From NCBI RefSeq assembly GCF_024519155.1, contig NZ_JANIFJ010000001.1:744001-808000 (forward strand): 64,000 nt of DNA, given 5' to 3'. Position 1 is the stretch's first letter. Each line of letters starts with the position of its first letter. The stretch is from Mangrovibrevibacter kandeliae. GTDB taxonomy: Bacteria; Pseudomonadota; Alphaproteobacteria; Rhizobiales; Rhizobiaceae. Under the pieces are notes generated by a model that was not told the origin of the DNA, ran no database searches, and saw nothing but the letters and a program-made list of their open reading frames with translations. Positions 26,937 to 36,050 of the stretch are shown piece after piece. The translations under genes were made by a program, and so were the position numbers.

Positions 26937-28406
26937 ATGCCTGATTTGCCGACCCTCGAGGCGCCCGTTCTCGACACGCCGGAATTCGAACGCACGCCGC
27001 GCCGCGGCCCGGCCAAGCCGAAGCTCCTCACCGTCGAGGACGCCAAGGCGATGGACGTCGCGACGATGGCCGACCTCTTCCGCGACCATGTGAACCCCGG
27101 CCAGCTGCATTTCATGAAGCTGCTCGGCTTCCACAAGGTGAAGGTCGAGCGTGCCGAAGGGATGTACTACATCGACCAGAACGGCCGGAAGATCCTCGAC
27201 TTCTTCGGCGGTTTCGGTTCGCTCGCCTTCGGCCACAACCACCCGCGCATCCTCGAGGCGCGCCGCCGCTTCCAGGAGGAGATGCGGCACGAGATCGCCA
27301 TCGCCTTCCTCTCCCAATACGCCTCGGCGCTGGCGAAGGATCTGGCGCTGTGCTCGCCGGGCGACCTCGACATGGTCTTCCTCGGCTCCTCCGGCTCGGA
27401 GGCCATGGAGGCGGCGGTGAAGGTCGCCGAACGCGCCTCGGGCCGCAAGAACTGCAAGATCGTCCATGCCGAGAACTCGTTCCACGGCAAGACCAAGGGC
27501 GTCCTGTCGCTGACCGACTCGCCGCTCTACAAGGGCGAGTTCAAGCTGGTCGAGAACACCTACAAGGTGCCGTTCGGCGATCTCGACGCGCTGGCCGCGG
27601 TGCTGCGTTCCGATCCGGAGATCGGCGTCGTGGTGCTGGAGACCGTGCAGGGCGGCGGCGGCATCATCCAGGCGACGGCCGACTACTGGCGCGGCGTGCG
27701 CGCGCTCTGCGACCAGCACAAGGTGCTGTGGGTCGCCGACGAGGTGCAGTGCGGCTACGGCCGGACCGGCCGCTTCTACGCCTTCGAGCACTACGGCGTG
27801 ATCCCCGACGTCACGGCGCTCGCCAAGAGCTTCGGCGGCGGCAAGGCGGCGATCGGCGCGATGGTCGCGCGGCGCGAGGTCTACATGAAGGCCTATGGCA
27901 GCAAGCAGACGGCGATGATCCACGCCCATGCCACCTTCGGCGGCATCGGCGAGGCCTGCGTCACCGCCATCGAGGCGCTGAACACGCTCTATGACGAGGA
28001 TCTCATCGGCAACTCGGCCGAGACGGGCACCTATCTCCTCGAGCGCCTGCAGGGGCTCCAGGCGAAGTATCCGTCGATCATCAAGGAGGTCCGTGGCCTC
28101 GGCCTGATGGTCGGCCTCGAGTTCCAGGACATCTCGCGGGCGCTCCCCTTCGCGGTGCGCCCGATGATCTCGCTCCTCGACGACAAGCTGAAGGGGTCGA
28201 CCGCCGGCTTCGTCGGCGCGCTGCTCCTGAAGGACTACGACGTCCTCGTCGCCTTCACCGAGTACAATCGCAACGTCATCCGGCTCGAGCCGCCGCTGAT
28301 CTGCGAGCCCGCCCATGTCGACCGCTTCTGCGACGCGCTCGACGCGCTGCTCGGACGCGGCATCACCGGCATCGTCAAGGACTTCGTCGCGTCCAAGCTG
28401 GGCTGA
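26937..28406 (+). CDS. Class III PLP-dependent aminotransferase
   Basis: A 489-residue fold-type I aminotransferase of class III. The PLP-binding Lys297 lies in ALAKSFGGG, the cofactor Asp268 in ADEVQCGYGRTG, and the phosphate-binding GSSGSEAMEAA loop at 150-160. The length, about 60 residues above typical ornithine or acetylornithine transaminases, is mainly an N-terminal extension. With the three genes before it, it may add an amino group to a keto sugar or a lipid-linked pentose. An alternative is a HpnO-like role on ribosylhopane, but no other hopanoid gene is present. Eleven bases separate it from the epimerase stop. Confidence 0.87.
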   Translation: MPDLPTLEAPVLDTPEFERTPRRGPAKPKLLTVEDAKAMDVATMADLFRDHVNPGQLHFMKLLGFHKVKVERAEGMYYIDQNGRKILDFFGGFGSLAFGHNHPRILEARRRFQEEMRHEIAIAFLSQYASALAKDLALCSPGDLDMVFLGSSGSEAMEAAVKVAERASGRKNCKIVHAENSFHGKTKGVLSLTDSPLYKGEFKLVENTYKVPFGDLDALAAVLRSDPEIGVVVLETVQGGGGIIQATADYWRGVRALCDQHKVLWVADEVQCGYGRTGRFYAFEHYGVIPDVTALAKSFGGGKAAIGAMVARREVYMKAYGSKQTAMIHAHATFGGIGEACVTAIEALNTLYDEDLIGNSAETGTYLLERLQGLQAKYPSIIKEVRGLGLMVGLEFQDISRALPFAVRPMISLLDDKLKGSTAGFVGALLLKDYDVLVAFTEYNRNVIRLEPPLICEPAHVDRFCDALDALLGRGITGIVKDFVASKLG

Positions 28407-28429
28407 GCGATCGCTCACGGGAGACGCCG

Positions 28430-28454
28430 GAGGCCGGGCTCGTTCCGGCCTTCT
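28430..28454 (+). terminator. Probable terminator after the aminotransferase gene
   Basis: A GC-rich hairpin, AGGCCGG-loop-CCGGCCT, followed by TCT, lies 24 nt after the stop codon at the end of the four-gene run and before the convergent FadL gene. The T run is short, so it may work partly by structure. Confidence 0.5.
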
Positions 28455-28484
28455 GCATTCCAAGGCCCCGGGGAGGGCGCGGCG

Positions 28485-29723
28485 TCAGAAGCGGTACTGG
28501 ATGGCGGCCGAGGCCGTGTCCACCGACGTCGTCGCCTCGCCGTAGAAGGGCAGGCCCGCGTAGCTCGGATGGCCCGGGTCGATCTTCAGGTCGACGTCGC
28601 CGATGAAGATGTGGGCGTAGGCGAAGTCGAAGGTGAGATGGTCGTTGACCGCATAGCCGAAGCCCGCGGCGAGATGCACTCGGTCGCCGTCCGGCAGCTC
28701 GGTCGTGCGGTTGCCGTCATCGATCGGCGACTGCTCGTAGGCAATGCCCGCCCGCAGCGTCAGCGCGTCGTTCCAGCGATAGGATGCGCCGAGGCCGTAA
28801 TACCAGCCGTCGCGATAGTCCAGTTCGATGCTGGTGGCCGGATTGCCGTAGGGATCGAGCACCGGGGTGTCCTGCAGCCGGCTCCAGTTGGTCCACTCGA
28901 CGGTGGCGGCGAGCGTCAGGTCCGGTGTCACCGCCTGGCTGACGCCGAGGCTGACCGTCTCCGGCATCGTCATGTCGGCACGCACCGGCAGCCTCGCCAG
29001 CGGCGTCTCAAGGTCGCCTGACAGGCCGAACTTCACCGGCGAACGGTAGCCGACGCCGATCTCGGTGCCGGTCAGCGGCTGCCACGTGACGCCGGCCACC
29101 AGGCCGACACCGGTGTCGTCGCCCGTCATGCGCGCCGATGGGGCGCCGGGCAGCGGCGACAGAGCGCGCTCGAGGTCGACGTCGAAGTACTGGAACGAGG
29201 GGCCGATCGCGACGGACCACTGGTCGTTGATCTTCCAGCCGAGGATCGCGTCGAGGGCGAAGCCGGTGATTTCGGAATCGCGTGAATAGACCTGGCCGGC
29301 CCAGTTTTTCGGAGCCGAGCTCGATGCGGCATAGGGGACCGAGAGCGCGGCGCCGATCCACAGGCGGTCGTCGATCTGATGGGCGGCATAGCCCGCGGGC
29401 GTGACGCCCCATTCGGCGATGTCCCCGGCGCTGCCGAAGGGCAGCGTCGGCGTCGGCGTCTCGACGCGCACCTCGCTGGTGGGGAAGATGCCGCTGGCGT
29501 TGAGGCTGACGGTGTTGCCGTCGAAGGCGGTGAGGGTCGCCGGGTTGAAGTAGATGGAGGCGAGCCCGCCGGTGCCCGCGGCGACGCCGGCGAAGGCCAT
29601 GCCCTGGGCGCGGGCGCCTTGTTCGCGAATGCCGAAGGAGCCGGCCTCGGCGGCGCCGGGCGCGCCCAGCCAGATGATGCCGCAGACTGCCAGCGGCAGC
29701 AGTGGCCTCGCGACCATCCCCAT
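28485..29723 (-). CDS. OmpP1/FadL family outer-membrane transporter
   Basis: A 412-residue outer-membrane beta-barrel of the FadL type, which takes up long-chain fatty acids and other hydrophobic compounds. A signal peptide ends near AEA at 25-27; the mature N terminus has the typical GSFGIREQGARAQGMAFAG and the YFNPA motif of the hatch region, and the C terminus ends in IQYRF, the aromatic end expected for a barrel. ATG 29723 is preceded by GGAGAGGG. The frame is open far upstream to 31223, but that part is antisense to another gene. Confidence 0.88.
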   Translation of the reverse strand: MGMVARPLLPLAVCGIIWLGAPGAAEAGSFGIREQGARAQGMAFAGVAAGTGGLASIYFNPATLTAFDGNTVSLNASGIFPTSEVRVETPTPTLPFGSAGDIAEWGVTPAGYAAHQIDDRLWIGAALSVPYAASSSAPKNWAGQVYSRDSEITGFALDAILGWKINDQWSVAIGPSFQYFDVDLERALSPLPGAPSARMTGDDTGVGLVAGVTWQPLTGTEIGVGYRSPVKFGLSGDLETPLARLPVRADMTMPETVSLGVSQAVTPDLTLAATVEWTNWSRLQDTPVLDPYGNPATSIELDYRDGWYYGLGASYRWNDALTLRAGIAYEQSPIDDGNRTTELPDGDRVHLAAGFGYAVNDHLTFDFAYAHIFIGDVDLKIDPGHPSYAGLPFYGEATTSVDTASAAIQYRF

Positions 29724-29809
29724 CCCACCCTCTCCACTTCTCGCGCGACGCGACGATCCGGAGCTGACGGTACGGCGCTTAACTGGTGCGAGGCTAACGC
29801 CCACGGACG

Positions 29810-31522
29810 TCAGCGCAGGAAGCCGTCCCAGCAGGGGGAGAGCTCGACGCGGGTGCGTCCCGCCAGCGCCGGCCGATAGAGCGCAAGGAGCGCCTCGTTG
29901 GCGGTGGTGACCGGACATTTCGGGTAGAGCACGAGGTCGGCTGCGCGAACCGCGTCGAGCACCGCTGCGTCCGGCGGCGGAACCGCCCGGAACGGATCTG
30001 CACCGATGGCGATGTGCAGCGGCGCGTGGCGCTGCATCAGCCACGGGAACGGGTTGACGAAGTTGAGGCTCATGATGGTGTCGAAGCGGGTGCCGTGGCT
30101 CGTTTCCCAGGCGCGGATGGCGTCGACGCCGCGATCGATCGACTCCAGCCAGGCCAGCTGGAAGTCCGGCTCGGTGTAGAGGGTGAAGCTCGGCAGCTGT
30201 CCATGGTCCGCGAGGAAGCGATAGGTCTCGGGAAACCGCGCGTAGGTTTCGAGCATCTGGCCGGCGCGCTCCATCATCTCGGTGCGCTGCGAGACCTGGC
30301 CGAGGCTCTTCAGGTTGGCGTTCGGCAGATCGACGTAGTTCAACTGCCCGACCAGCGCCCGGGCCGTGCGGTGGAGGATGTTGACGGCCGGGGGGAGCGC
30401 CGTCGCGGCGATCAGCACCGCGACGACGAGCGAGGTGCGCGGCGCAGTGCTGCGGCGGTTCGACAGGAGGGCACGCAACAGGACCGGCCAGATGAAGACG
30501 AACGCCTGGCCTCCGGTGTTCTGGCTTTCGAAGACGAGGCCCACCGCCAGCACGAGCGCGAGCCACACCGCGTCCCGGTCGAGGAACTGCGCCAGACGGG
30601 CAGGGCTGCGATCGGCGGCGAGCGCCCGCACCGCGCCGAGGAGCGCCTTGCGGTCGACGAGGAGAAGCAGCAGCGCCAGCGCGCAGCCGGTCGCGAAGGT
30701 GGCGAAGTGGATGGAGGCGGACTGCACCAGCCGAGGCAGCAACTCGCCTTCGTTCATCCCGACCAGCTGGCCGATCTGGCCGACGTAGCCGCTGATGAGC
30801 CCGAAGGCGATCTCCAGGCCGGCGAGGACCGCGGCGAAGAGACCGAGGGCGCCGATGGCGCTCCGCAATGCGACGCGCCCCGCCAGGAAGGCGAAAATGC
30901 AGAGCGGCGCGGCGCAGACGAAGCCGGTGATCTTCAGCAGGAACAGTGCGCTCATCGACCCGCCCACGAGGAGGGCGAGCAGGCGCTGGCTGCGCATGAA
31001 GACCAAACCCGCCGTCAGCACGTAGAGCACGTGGACGACCTGGCGGTTGTAGATGCCGAAGCCGTCGAAGCCGGGATAGGAATAGAACTCCTCGACGTTC
31101 ATCGGCACGATGGCGAAGAACAGGAAGGGCACGAGCAGGGCGAGGGCGACCGGCTGCGAGCGTCGCGAAACGTCCCACAGGACGAGCGCCATGAGCGGCG
31201 CCGTCACCGGGAACAACGACCACTGGCTGAGCAGCAGGGGCTGAGCGTGCGGGAACAGCCTCAGGGCAAAGGCGAAGAGCCAGTAGCCGAGCGCGCCGAC
31301 CGGAGCGAAGAAGTCGACGTTCGGCACCTGGCCGTCGAAGATGCGGTTCGCACCGTCAAAATAGATGAAGAGATCCCAGTACATCGGTCCGAGCGGCAGC
31401 GTCCGCGTCAGCATCACCGCAACGGTCAGCGCGGCGAGTGCCAGCACGAGAACAACCAGCGGGTGTGCAAGACCGCGTGCATTGAGCGCGGTGCGATCGA
31501 GACGCTCGGTCGAAAATGACAT
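29810..31522 (-). CDS. Large multi-helix membrane protein, GT-C-like, unknown
   Basis: A 570-residue protein with about eleven hydrophobic helices in its first 400 residues and a soluble C-terminal region of about 160. After helix 1 there is an acidic loop (MYWDLFIYFDGANRIFDG, about 47-64), the position where GT-C glycosyltransferases hold their catalytic Asp. The architecture recalls polyprenyl-phosphate-sugar-dependent glycosyltransferases, but no family signature is decisive. Only 86 nt separate it from the FadL gene downstream, so the two may be co-transcribed. ATG 31522 gives a short cytosolic tail before helix 1. Confidence 0.7.
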   Translation of the reverse strand: MSFSTERLDRTALNARGLAHPLVVLVLALAALTVAVMLTRTLPLGPMYWDLFIYFDGANRIFDGQVPNVDFFAPVGALGYWLFAFALRLFPHAQPLLLSQWSLFPVTAPLMALVLWDVSRRSQPVALALLVPFLFFAIVPMNVEEFYSYPGFDGFGIYNRQVVHVLYVLTAGLVFMRSQRLLALLVGGSMSALFLLKITGFVCAAPLCIFAFLAGRVALRSAIGALGLFAAVLAGLEIAFGLISGYVGQIGQLVGMNEGELLPRLVQSASIHFATFATGCALALLLLLVDRKALLGAVRALAADRSPARLAQFLDRDAVWLALVLAVGLVFESQNTGGQAFVFIWPVLLRALLSNRRSTAPRTSLVVAVLIAATALPPAVNILHRTARALVGQLNYVDLPNANLKSLGQVSQRTEMMERAGQMLETYARFPETYRFLADHGQLPSFTLYTEPDFQLAWLESIDRGVDAIRAWETSHGTRFDTIMSLNFVNPFPWLMQRHAPLHIAIGADPFRAVPPPDAAVLDAVRAADLVLYPKCPVTTANEALLALYRPALAGRTRVELSPCWDGFLR

Positions 31523-31837
31523 GTCGTCTCCGATGGTGACGCTGCGGCGATGTCCCGAAAGGGGAGTCGGCCGCCGACTGTAGGGTCGCGTTGTTAAGAA
31601 AGGCTGAGGGCCATCGCACCCGAAGATCCGCGCCCGGCGGCATCCTCGCATCTTCACGGGTTCTTCGCACGATGAATGAATTTAGCGTCTGGGTTGCCGG
31701 CGGTGGCAACATCATCTCTTGCGACAAGCATCGGTCATGAAGATATGCTTACGACCGTCTTGGTAAACCGAAGGTGATTGGTCCGCTAATGACTTTATGC
31801 ATTGCCTGGGCAGGCACGACCAATGCAGTCTCAGTAA
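31523..31837. other. Divergent promoter region
   Basis: About 315 nt between the membrane protein gene and the DUF1194 gene, transcribed in opposite directions. The part near 31660-31840 is less GC-rich than its surroundings and probably holds both promoters. I could not pick out a reliable -35/-10 pair or any operator. Confidence 0.45.
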
Positions 31838-32692
31838 ATGAACCGCTCCGACTCATGGTCGCGCGTGATCGCGCTTGGTCTCGCTCTCGTTCCGGCTGGG
31901 GTTGAAGGTGCGGACTGCGCGCCGGCGAAGGACGACGGGCAGCGCGTGGACGTCGAACTGGTGCTGGCCGTTGACGTGTCGTGGTCGATGGACCAGAGCG
32001 AGCAGGAGATCCAGCGAGCCGGTTATGCCGCGGCCTTTCGCAGCGAGCCGGTGCAGCGGGCGATCCTCGAAGGCGGCTATGGCAAGGTGGCCGTTGCCTA
32101 CGTCGAATGGGCGGGCACCTTCTCGCAGACGATCGTCATTCCCTGGACGCTGATCGATTCCAAGGAGAGCGCCGACGCCTTTGCCTACCAGCTGGTGACG
32201 GAGGAGCCGGAGCGCGAGCGGAGAACCTCGATCGCCGCCGCCATCGACTTCGTGGTGCCAATGTTCGACAACAACGGTTTCAACGGGTTGCGACGGGTCA
32301 TCGACATTTCGGGTGACGGCCCGAACAACCAGGGCCGGCCAGTGGCGGACGCGCGCGACGACGCCGCGGCGAAGGGCATCACCATCAACGGCCTGCCGCT
32401 GATGACCTCCGGCAACAGCTACGGCTACGCCTCCTGGGGCAGCATCCGCGACCTCGACCGCTACTACAGCAAGTGCGTGATCGGCGGGCCCGGCGCCTTC
32501 ATGATCCCGGTCAACGACTGGGAGCAGTTTCCGGAAGCCGTCCGGCGCAAGCTGGTGCTGGAACTTGCCGGCGGGTGGCCCGCGCCGAGGTCGGCGGCTC
32601 CTCCGGTGCTCAGCGCGCAGGCCGAGCCCGACGTCAACTGCATGATCGGCGAATCCATGTGGAACCAGCAGCAGGACCGCTGGGGCAACTGA
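31838..32692 (+). CDS. Exported DUF1194 (von Willebrand A-like) protein
   Basis: A 284-residue protein of the DUF1194 family, secreted or periplasmic, with a signal peptide ending near VEGA (22-25). The domain is von Willebrand A-like: residues 46-51 (DVSWSM) form the MIDAS metal site DxSxS, with a second metal ligand region around RRTSIAAAID and DISGDG. Such proteins probably bind ligands through a metal ion, but no role is proven. Two late cysteine positions could form a disulphide. There is no good ribosome binding site before ATG 31838, although the signal peptide fits it. Confidence 0.83.
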   Translation: MNRSDSWSRVIALGLALVPAGVEGADCAPAKDDGQRVDVELVLAVDVSWSMDQSEQEIQRAGYAAAFRSEPVQRAILEGGYGKVAVAYVEWAGTFSQTIVIPWTLIDSKESADAFAYQLVTEEPERERRTSIAAAIDFVVPMFDNNGFNGLRRVIDISGDGPNNQGRPVADARDDAAAKGITINGLPLMTSGNSYGYASWGSIRDLDRYYSKCVIGGPGAFMIPVNDWEQFPEAVRRKLVLELAGGWPAPRSAAPPVLSAQAEPDVNCMIGESMWNQQQDRWGN

Positions 32693-32858
32693 GCGCTCGC
32701 CGACCCGGCGTCACGTCCGATTTGTCTCGCCCCGGCTCCCGGCGCATTGACATCCTGGCGGCAAAACCGACATGCAGCGCATCCTTGCGCTCCGCCCTGC
32801 GGCGCCGCGCGTGTGCGCAGACGGTCGGGCGCTCCAAGACACTTCAACGAGGATTCGG

Positions 32859-33143
32859 TTGGCCAAGACGTGGAGAGACGCGCCGTCGCCCTGCATCGAC
32901 GTGTGCAAGTACAAGCGCCAGGGCCGCTGCATCGGCTGCTCGATGACGAAGGACGAGAAGAAGGCGTTCGTTCGCCTGGAGGAGAAGGCCGACAAGAAGG
33001 CCTTCTTCCGGATGCTCGTGTCACGGCTTGAAGAGCAGGGCGGACTCGCGTTCTGGGCGACGGCCTATCGCAAGAAGTGCGAGCGGCGGGACGTGCCTTG
33101 TCCGCTGGACAAGCTGGAGGCGGCGGAGGAGCCCGCCTCCTGA
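32859..33143 (+). CDS. Second DUF1289 protein
   Basis: A 94-residue protein with the DUF1289 cysteine motif at Cys12, Cys16, Cys24 and Cys27 (SPC...DVC...GRCIGC), followed by a Lys/Glu-rich helix and a C-terminal CERRDVPCP pair of cysteines. The TTG at 32859 is taken as start because GAGGA lies six bases before it and the family domain begins shortly after; an ATG at 32772 would add 29 unmatched residues. The protein is longer than its paralogue at 21-200, so the two are not recent duplicates. Confidence 0.75.
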   Translation: MAKTWRDAPSPCIDVCKYKRQGRCIGCSMTKDEKKAFVRLEEKADKKAFFRMLVSRLEEQGGLAFWATAYRKKCERRDVPCPLDKLEAAEEPAS

Positions 33144-33251
33144 TATGTGGTAGTCATCCGCCGCCGTCCGGACTGCGCTGCGGTGCTGGGCAGACCCATC
33201 GCCGAAACCCGGTGATGGGCGCGTTCACATCAAGGCGGCGAGGATGGATCG

Positions 33252-33273
33252 GCGTCCTGCGAGAGCAGGACGC
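33252..33273. terminator. Perfect hairpin between convergent genes
   Basis: GCGTCCTGC-GAGA-GCAGGACGC, a nine-base-pair stem with a GNRA-type tetraloop, lies between the ends of the DUF1289 and dps genes. It has no T run on either strand, so it may be a T-less terminator or a protective mRNA end. Confidence 0.4.
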
Positions 33274-33299
33274 GCGACAATCGAACCGCGGACCGGCGA

Positions 33300-33788
33300 T
33301 CAGCTCAGCGGATCGGCGCCGCGAAGATGGGCACGCAGCATCCACGCGAACTTGTCGTGCGTCTCGACGCGGCCGGTCGCCATGTCGTTGGTCGCCCAGT
33401 CGCCGCACTTCTCCGCGACCTGCGCCAGCGCCGAAAGGGTCGAGGACAGGGTCTCCTGATCCTCGAGCAGCATCCGCACCATCTGCCCGGCGCTCGCGTG
33501 GCCGTCGTGCTCAGTGACGGCGCTGCGCTCGAGGAAGGCGGAGTAGCGGCCCTCGGCATGCGCGTCGAGCGCCTTGATCCGCTCGGCGAGCGTGTCCTGC
33601 GCCTCGAAGTGATCCTCGTAGATCTCCTGGAACAGCGCATGAAGCGGACCGAAGCTCGCGCCCTCGACGTTCCAGTGGAAGTTCTGGGCCTTCGTCGTCT
33701 CGACTGCCGTCTCCGACAGTGCCTGCGTCAGCCCGCCCACGAGTTCCTCCTTGGCAGTCGGATCGATCTTGGCAGCGATAAGTCCCAT
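33300..33788 (-). CDS. dps: Dps ferritin-like DNA-protection protein
   Basis: A 162-residue Dps-family protein that forms dodecamers, oxidises and stores iron, and in many species shields DNA during stress. The ferroxidase residues at the subunit interface are visible in NFHWNVEGASFGPLHALFQEIYEDHFEAQD (His38, His50 region, Asp and Glu of EIYEDHFEAQD). Length and helix pattern are typical. No regulator binding site was recognised upstream, and the DNA-binding N-terminal Lys tail of E. coli Dps is short here. Confidence 0.9.
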   Translation of the reverse strand: MGLIAAKIDPTAKEELVGGLTQALSETAVETTKAQNFHWNVEGASFGPLHALFQEIYEDHFEAQDTLAERIKALDAHAEGRYSAFLERSAVTEHDGHASAGQMVRMLLEDQETLSSTLSALAQVAEKCGDWATNDMATGRVETHDKFAWMLRAHLRGADPLS

Positions 33789-33857
33789 CTCGTTCTCCTC
33801 TGCGGCGGTTTGCCGCGACGTGGCTTCAGAATGATTTAGAAGGGTTCTAAACAGACT

Positions 33858-34331
33858 TCAAGTCAGCGCCGCGTCGAGCGCCTGCTGCAGCCCGCGCGAT
33901 AGAAACCGGAGCCAGCGACGGCTTTCGGGCGGGATGCGGAACGCGACGAGGGCAGCGGCGCCCGCCGCATCGTCGGACCGCCAGGCGCCGACAAGGCGCA
34001 GCAGCCAGATCTCGTCCTCGCTCGCGGTGCGGCTGCCCGGCCGGTACAACGCCATGCGTTGGTGCGACTTGAGGTCGAGCCCGCGGAAGAAGGCGGCGGC
34101 GTAACGGTCGAGGGAAGCCGCGGGCTCTCCGGCGAGCAGGTAGCAGGCGCGCTCCAGATCCGGCTTGGGTACGAGCCGGCTTTTCATCGCGAGCCAGCGC
34201 AGCCGGTCGAGATCCCGTCGCGCGCGCTCGTCGAGGTCGTCGGCCTCGTCCTGACGCCTCATTTTTCCGGCGGGGAAGGGCAGGACGGCGGTGGTGTCGC
34301 GGACAAAGTCGATCGCAGGCTGTGCCGGCAT
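33858..34331 (-). CDS. Conserved-looking protein of unknown function
   Basis: A 157-residue soluble protein without signal peptide or membrane helix. The middle (about 30-70) is rich in Asp, Glu and Arg and looks helical; a WLLRLVGAW...LVAFRIP segment follows in the second half. I do not recognise the family. ATG 34331 is favoured because AAGGA lies seven bases upstream; GTG 34364 would add 11 residues. It sits 70 nt beyond dps on the same strand and may be expressed with other stress genes, but that is speculation. Confidence 0.6.
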   Translation of the reverse strand: MPAQPAIDFVRDTTAVLPFPAGKMRRQDEADDLDERARRDLDRLRWLAMKSRLVPKPDLERACYLLAGEPAASLDRYAAAFFRGLDLKSHQRMALYRPGSRTASEDEIWLLRLVGAWRSDDAAGAAALVAFRIPPESRRWLRFLSRGLQQALDAALT

Positions 34332-34547
34332 CGGCGGATCCTTCGGGAGCTCGAAGCGTCGCACGTGTGCTACAAAAGGTGACCATCCACGTCAAGTTTT
34401 AAGCGAGGTGACATGCTCGTGCGAAGCTCGGCCATACCCTCTTAAGTCTGCTGTCGAGAAGGCCGCCTCGGCTCCTGTCCCGCCTGTGGCAAGTTGCTCC
34501 GCCTTGGAGTATGGCCTGCAGATCGTGCGGCGGAGCGCCAAGGCTGA

Positions 34548-36050
34548 ATGACGATCGTGCAGAAGTCCTTCGGGCGCCTGGTGCTCGGAGCGGTTGTCGT
34601 CGGCTTTCTGGCCTTGATCACGGCCTCGCTGGCCGGCGGCTATCTGATCAGCCGCACCCGGGACCACTCCGGCTGGGTTGAGCACACCTATCAGGTCGAG
34701 CTCGGCCTTGCGCGGTTCACGATCCAGTCCGAACGCACCGAGGCGGCGTATCGTGGTCTCCTCGAGGCCGAGGACCCGCGCCTCCGTCAGGTGTTCGAAG
34801 CCAACATCCAGCAGTTGCCGGCGACGCTGGACAGTCTGAGTGCGCTGGTCGCCGACAATCCGGATCAGGTGATCCGGCTGACGCGCCTCCATGAGGTGCT
34901 GAACGAGCGCATGGGCCTGCTGCGCCGCCTCGCGGATGCAGGCCGCAACGGAAATCCCCCCATCTCGTCTGGCGAGCGGGAGCGGAGCGATGCGCTGCTT
35001 CAGGCAACGCGTGAGACCACGCAGGAGATGGCGCGCGTCGAGCGCGGTCTCCTCGCCGAGCGCGATGCCCTCCAGGACGAGAGCATCCGCAGCTCCAACG
35101 CCGTGTTGATCGGCGCGGGCCTGCTCCTGGTGATCGTCGCGGCGGGCACGATCTGGATCACCATGCGCAACACGCGTGAACTGACGGCTTCACGCAACGC
35201 CCTGGCACGGCTGAACGAGAACCTCGAAGGCGCGGTGCGCGAACGCACGTCCGACCTGCAGCGCGCCAACGAGGAGATCCAGCGCTTCGCCTATATCGTC
35301 TCGCACGACCTGCGCTCGCCCCTCGTCAACGTCATGGGCTTCACCAGCGAGCTCAGCGCCTCGCTCGTCCCGCTGCAGGGCCTGCTCGACAAGGTCGAGG
35401 CGCAGGCCCCCGGGCTGGCGAGCGAAGACGCCGCCACCGCCGTGCGCGAGGATCTTCCCGAAGCGATCGGCTTCATCCGCTCGTCGACACAGAAGATGGA
35501 TCGGCTGATCAATGCGATCCTGCGGTTGTCCCGGGAGGGGCGGCGGACGATCACGCCCGAACGGCTCGACATGGATGCGATGGTCGCCGGCATCGTCGAC
35601 AGCCTGCGCCATCGGCTGGACGAGATCGGCGCCGAGGTTCGCGTCGAAACTCCGCTGCCAAACCTCGTCAGCGATCGGCTGGCGCTCGAGCAGATCGTGT
35701 CCAATCTCGTCGAGAATGCGGTGAAGTATCTCAAGCCCGGACGGCCCGGCCGCGTCGTGGTGCGTGGGCGCCGCACCGGAGAGCGTGCCGTCATCGAGGT
35801 CGAGGACAACGGCCGCGGCATCGACCCGCGCGACCATGAGCGCATCTTCGACCTTTTCCGGCGCTCCGGCACCCAGGATCAGCCGGGCGAGGGAATTGGC
35901 CTTGCCCATGTGCGCGCACTCGCATACCGCCTCGGCGGGATCGTCGGCTGCGACTCCGAGCTTGACCGCGGCGCCGTCTTCCGACTTTCACTTCCTCTCA
36001 GCTTCGCTGATCATAAGGACAACGCCCGTGAACCAGCACCGGCCGGTTAA
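34548..36050 (+). CDS. CHASE3-domain sensor histidine kinase
   Basis: A 500-residue inner-membrane kinase. Membrane helices at about 12-34 and 185-205 enclose a periplasmic CHASE3 domain; a long coiled coil (210-245) leads to HisKA with His253 in SHDLRSPL and HATPase_c with NLVENAVKY, VEDNGRGID and GEGIGLAHV. The HDLRSP type of box is the form seen in phytochrome-like kinases that signal to stand-alone receivers. The next gene, a single receiver, overlaps its end by 23 nt and is its likely partner. The ligand of CHASE3 is unknown. Confidence 0.9.
   Translation: MTIVQKSFGRLVLGAVVVGFLALITASLAGGYLISRTRDHSGWVEHTYQVELGLARFTIQSERTEAAYRGLLEAEDPRLRQVFEANIQQLPATLDSLSALVADNPDQVIRLTRLHEVLNERMGLLRRLADAGRNGNPPISSGERERSDALLQATRETTQEMARVERGLLAERDALQDESIRSSNAVLIGAGLLLVIVAAGTIWITMRNTRELTASRNALARLNENLEGAVRERTSDLQRANEEIQRFAYIVSHDLRSPLVNVMGFTSELSASLVPLQGLLDKVEAQAPGLASEDAATAVREDLPEAIGFIRSSTQKMDRLINAILRLSREGRRTITPERLDMDAMVAGIVDSLRHRLDEIGAEVRVETPLPNLVSDRLALEQIVSNLVENAVKYLKPGRPGRVVVRGRRTGERAVIEVEDNGRGIDPRDHERIFDLFRRSGTQDQPGEGIGLAHVRALAYRLGGIVGCDSELDRGAVFRLSLPLSFADHKDNAREPAPAG

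Noticed and set aside
26937-28406. Firm assignment of the aminotransferase as HpnO of hopanoid synthesis
   Set aside because: No squalene-hopene cyclase or other hopanoid gene is present; class III enzymes are too alike to decide by eye.
28485-31223. Reading the FadL gene as a 912-residue protein
   Set aside because: The first 500 codons overlap another gene in a different frame of the same strand, and the signal peptide at 29723 fits the porin.
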